Source: Veillonella sp. T11011-6
Lineage (GTDB): Bacteria; Bacillota; Negativicutes; Veillonellales; Veillonellaceae
Length of the DNA: 64,000 nucleotides
NCBI RefSeq assembly: GCF_002959755.1
Contig: NZ_PPCW01000004.1
Location: 1 to 64,000 of the forward strand
Direction of reading: 5' to 3'
Positions 62,793 to 64,000 of the stretch are shown here, piece after piece. How positions within the stretch are numbered: position 1 is the first letter of the stretch; each line of letters opens with the position of its first letter. The notes under the pieces were generated by a model, which saw only the letters and a program-made list of their open reading frames with translations, had not been told where the DNA came from and made no database searches. Made by a program: the position numbers and the translations under genes.

Positions 62793-64000
62793 CTAATTCT
62801 TTAATGTATCACCGATTTTTTTGAAAGCTTCATCAGCTACTGCCAATGTGCGTTCGATTTCACTGCTCTTATGGCAGATAGATACAAAATTACTTTCATA
62901 AGGACTTGGCGCATAGTAGATACCATGGCTCAAGTTATGATGGAAGAACATTTTAAAGTGTTCTTCGTTACAAGATGCTGCATCATCGAAGTTCTTAACT
63001 GGTTTATCAGTGAAGAATATGGTGAACATGGAGCCTACCCGTTGTACTACAACAGGCACATTGTATTGTGCTGCCAAGCGTTCGAAGCCTTCACAAAGAG
63101 CAATAGTTGCATCTTCTACTTGTTTAAAAATTGTGGGATCTCGTTGCAAGATAGAAAGTGTTGCAAGACCAGAGGTAACGGCAATCGGGTTTCCGCTCAA
63201 TGTACCAGCTTGGTAAATAGGACCAGCTGGTGCAATTTGGTTCATAATCTCACGAGAGCCACCAAATACTGCGAGTGGCATGCCGCCGCCAACGATTTTA
63301 CCTAGGCATGTAAGGTCAGGTTTAATATTGTAACGTTTTTGTGCACCGCCGCTGCTAGCGCGGAAGCCACACATAACTTCATCAAAGATCAAAACTGCAC
63401 CATGAGCCTTAGTCACTTCTCGCAAGGTTTCCAGGAAACCTGGTTCTGGAGGCACACAGCCCATGTTGCCTGCTACAGGTTCTACGATAATAGCCGCAAT
63501 AGTATCTCCGATATCGTCGAATAATTTGCGAACCGCATCAGAGTCATTGTACGGCAAGGTTATGGTGTTTTCTGCTACGCCTTGAGGAACACCAGGACTA
63601 TCTGGCACGCCAAAGGTAGCAAGGCCAGAGCCAGCTTTTACCAAAAGCGCGTCACTATGACCATGGTAACAGCCAACGAATTTCACGATACGATCGCGAC
63701 CAGTATAGCCACGAGCTACACGCAAGGCACTCATAGTCGCCTCTGTACCGGAGTTAACGAGGCGGATAACCTCCATAGATGGCATGAAGGCTTGCACCTT
63801 TTTAGCCAATTCTGTTTCTAGTAGTGTAGGCGCACCATAGCTAGTGCCGCGAGGAATCGCCTCTTGCAAGCTAGCAATAACTTCAGGGTTCGCATGGCCC
63901 AAAATCATAGGGCCCCAGCTCAACACATAGTCGATGTATTCGTTGTTGTCGATATCATAAATACGGCTGCCGCTAGCACTGCTGATAAACGGAGGGTTAG
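62793..64000 (-). CDS. hemL: Glutamate-1-semialdehyde 2,1-aminomutase (5' end outside window)
   Basis: A PLP enzyme converting glutamate-1-semialdehyde to 5-aminolevulinate in tetrapyrrole synthesis. The frame is open to the window edge: the residues at 63920-64000 read NPPFISSASGSRIYDIDNNE then YIDYVLSWGP, standard HemL sequence. The gene therefore starts beyond 64000, and the internal ATG at 63926 is not the start. Motifs: MILGHANPEV, RLVNSGTEATMSALR, FVGCYHGHSD, IVEPVAGNMG, LIFDEVMCGFR and the PLP lysine in LGKIVGGGMP. About 402 residues are visible of ~430. The class III aminotransferase fold is complete at the C-terminus. Confidence 0.96.
   Translation of the reverse strand, partial: NPPFISSASGSRIYDIDNNEYIDYVLSWGPMILGHANPEVIASLQEAIPRGTSYGAPTLLETELAKKVQAFMPSMEVIRLVNSGTEATMSALRVARGYTGRDRIVKFVGCYHGHSDALLVKAGSGLATFGVPDSPGVPQGVAENTITLPYNDSDAVRKLFDDIGDTIAAIIVEPVAGNMGCVPPEPGFLETLREVTKAHGAVLIFDEVMCGFRASSGGAQKRYNIKPDLTCLGKIVGGGMPLAVFGGSREIMNQIAPAGPIYQAGTLSGNPIAVTSGLATLSILQRDPTIFKQVEDATIALCEGFERLAAQYNVPVVVQRVGSMFTIFFTDKPVKNFDDAASCNEEHFKMFFHHNLSHGIYYAPSPYESNFVSICHKSSEIERTLAVADEAFKKIGDTLKN

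Noticed and set aside
63926-63926. Internal ATG as the start of hemL
   Set aside because: Sequence upstream of it continues in frame to the window edge with standard HemL residues, so the gene is cut by the window rather than short.

Overview
The window is a stretch of a Veillonella-like chromosome (class Negativicutes: Firmicutes with an outer membrane). The partial 16S rRNA at the left edge, the AT-rich DNA with sigma-A-type promoters and strong AGGAGG ribosome sites, and the two-partner secretion outer-membrane pair together point there. The anaerobic metabolism fits as well (pyruvate:ferredoxin oxidoreductase, citrate lyase). The genus call is from recognition; no database search was run. 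Most genes lie on the minus strand.

Layout. 1-900: the 5' end of a 16S rRNA gene with its promoter and leader, preceded by a tRNA-His/Gln/Lys cluster with its own promoter and terminator. 1.1-12 kb: housekeeping genes, including spermidine synthase, a gloA-tcdA-cyclophilin-C39-like peptidase operon, sbcDC, endonuclease IV, a Fur/PerR-type regulator and a DEAD-box RNA helicase. 12-16 kb: an AT-rich accessory patch with a lipoprotein, a formylglycine-generating-enzyme-like protein and a membrane-anchored protein. It is bracketed by two diverged direct copies of a small membrane-protein gene plus its flanks. 16-33.9 kb: aldehyde dehydrogenase, tex-folA-thyA-recQ, proline symporter, WYL regulator, a methyltransferase, nifJ and a divergent LysR gene coupled to a small membrane protein. 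34-37.7 kb: SAP-like protein, MFS transporter, cupin and a DUF4261-like protein.

37.9-43.5 kb is a citrate fermentation locus: DASS carrier, citD, citE, citF and a LysR regulator. Citrate enters through the carrier and the lyase splits it to acetate and oxaloacetate. The acyl carrier subunit has Lys-Asn where the serine carrying the prosthetic group is expected, and no citC, citX or citG lies nearby. 43.5-50.3 kb is one tight transcription unit, ygjP-dnaE-pyk-BI-1-lysR.

50.5-62.7 kb is the main accessory island. It holds a contact-dependent-inhibition-like set (outer-membrane transporter CdiB/FhaC type, 2159-residue CdiA/FhaB type effector, candidate immunity gene) driven by a clear promoter whose -35 touches a perfect 12-bp inverted repeat. 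Upstream are four consecutive small single-span membrane proteins of unknown function and an XRE-family regulator. The window ends inside hemL.

The most interesting items are the CDI-like locus with an unassigned toxin tail, its promoter palindrome, the run of four small membrane proteins, the odd CitD and the duplicated cassette at 12-16 kb.
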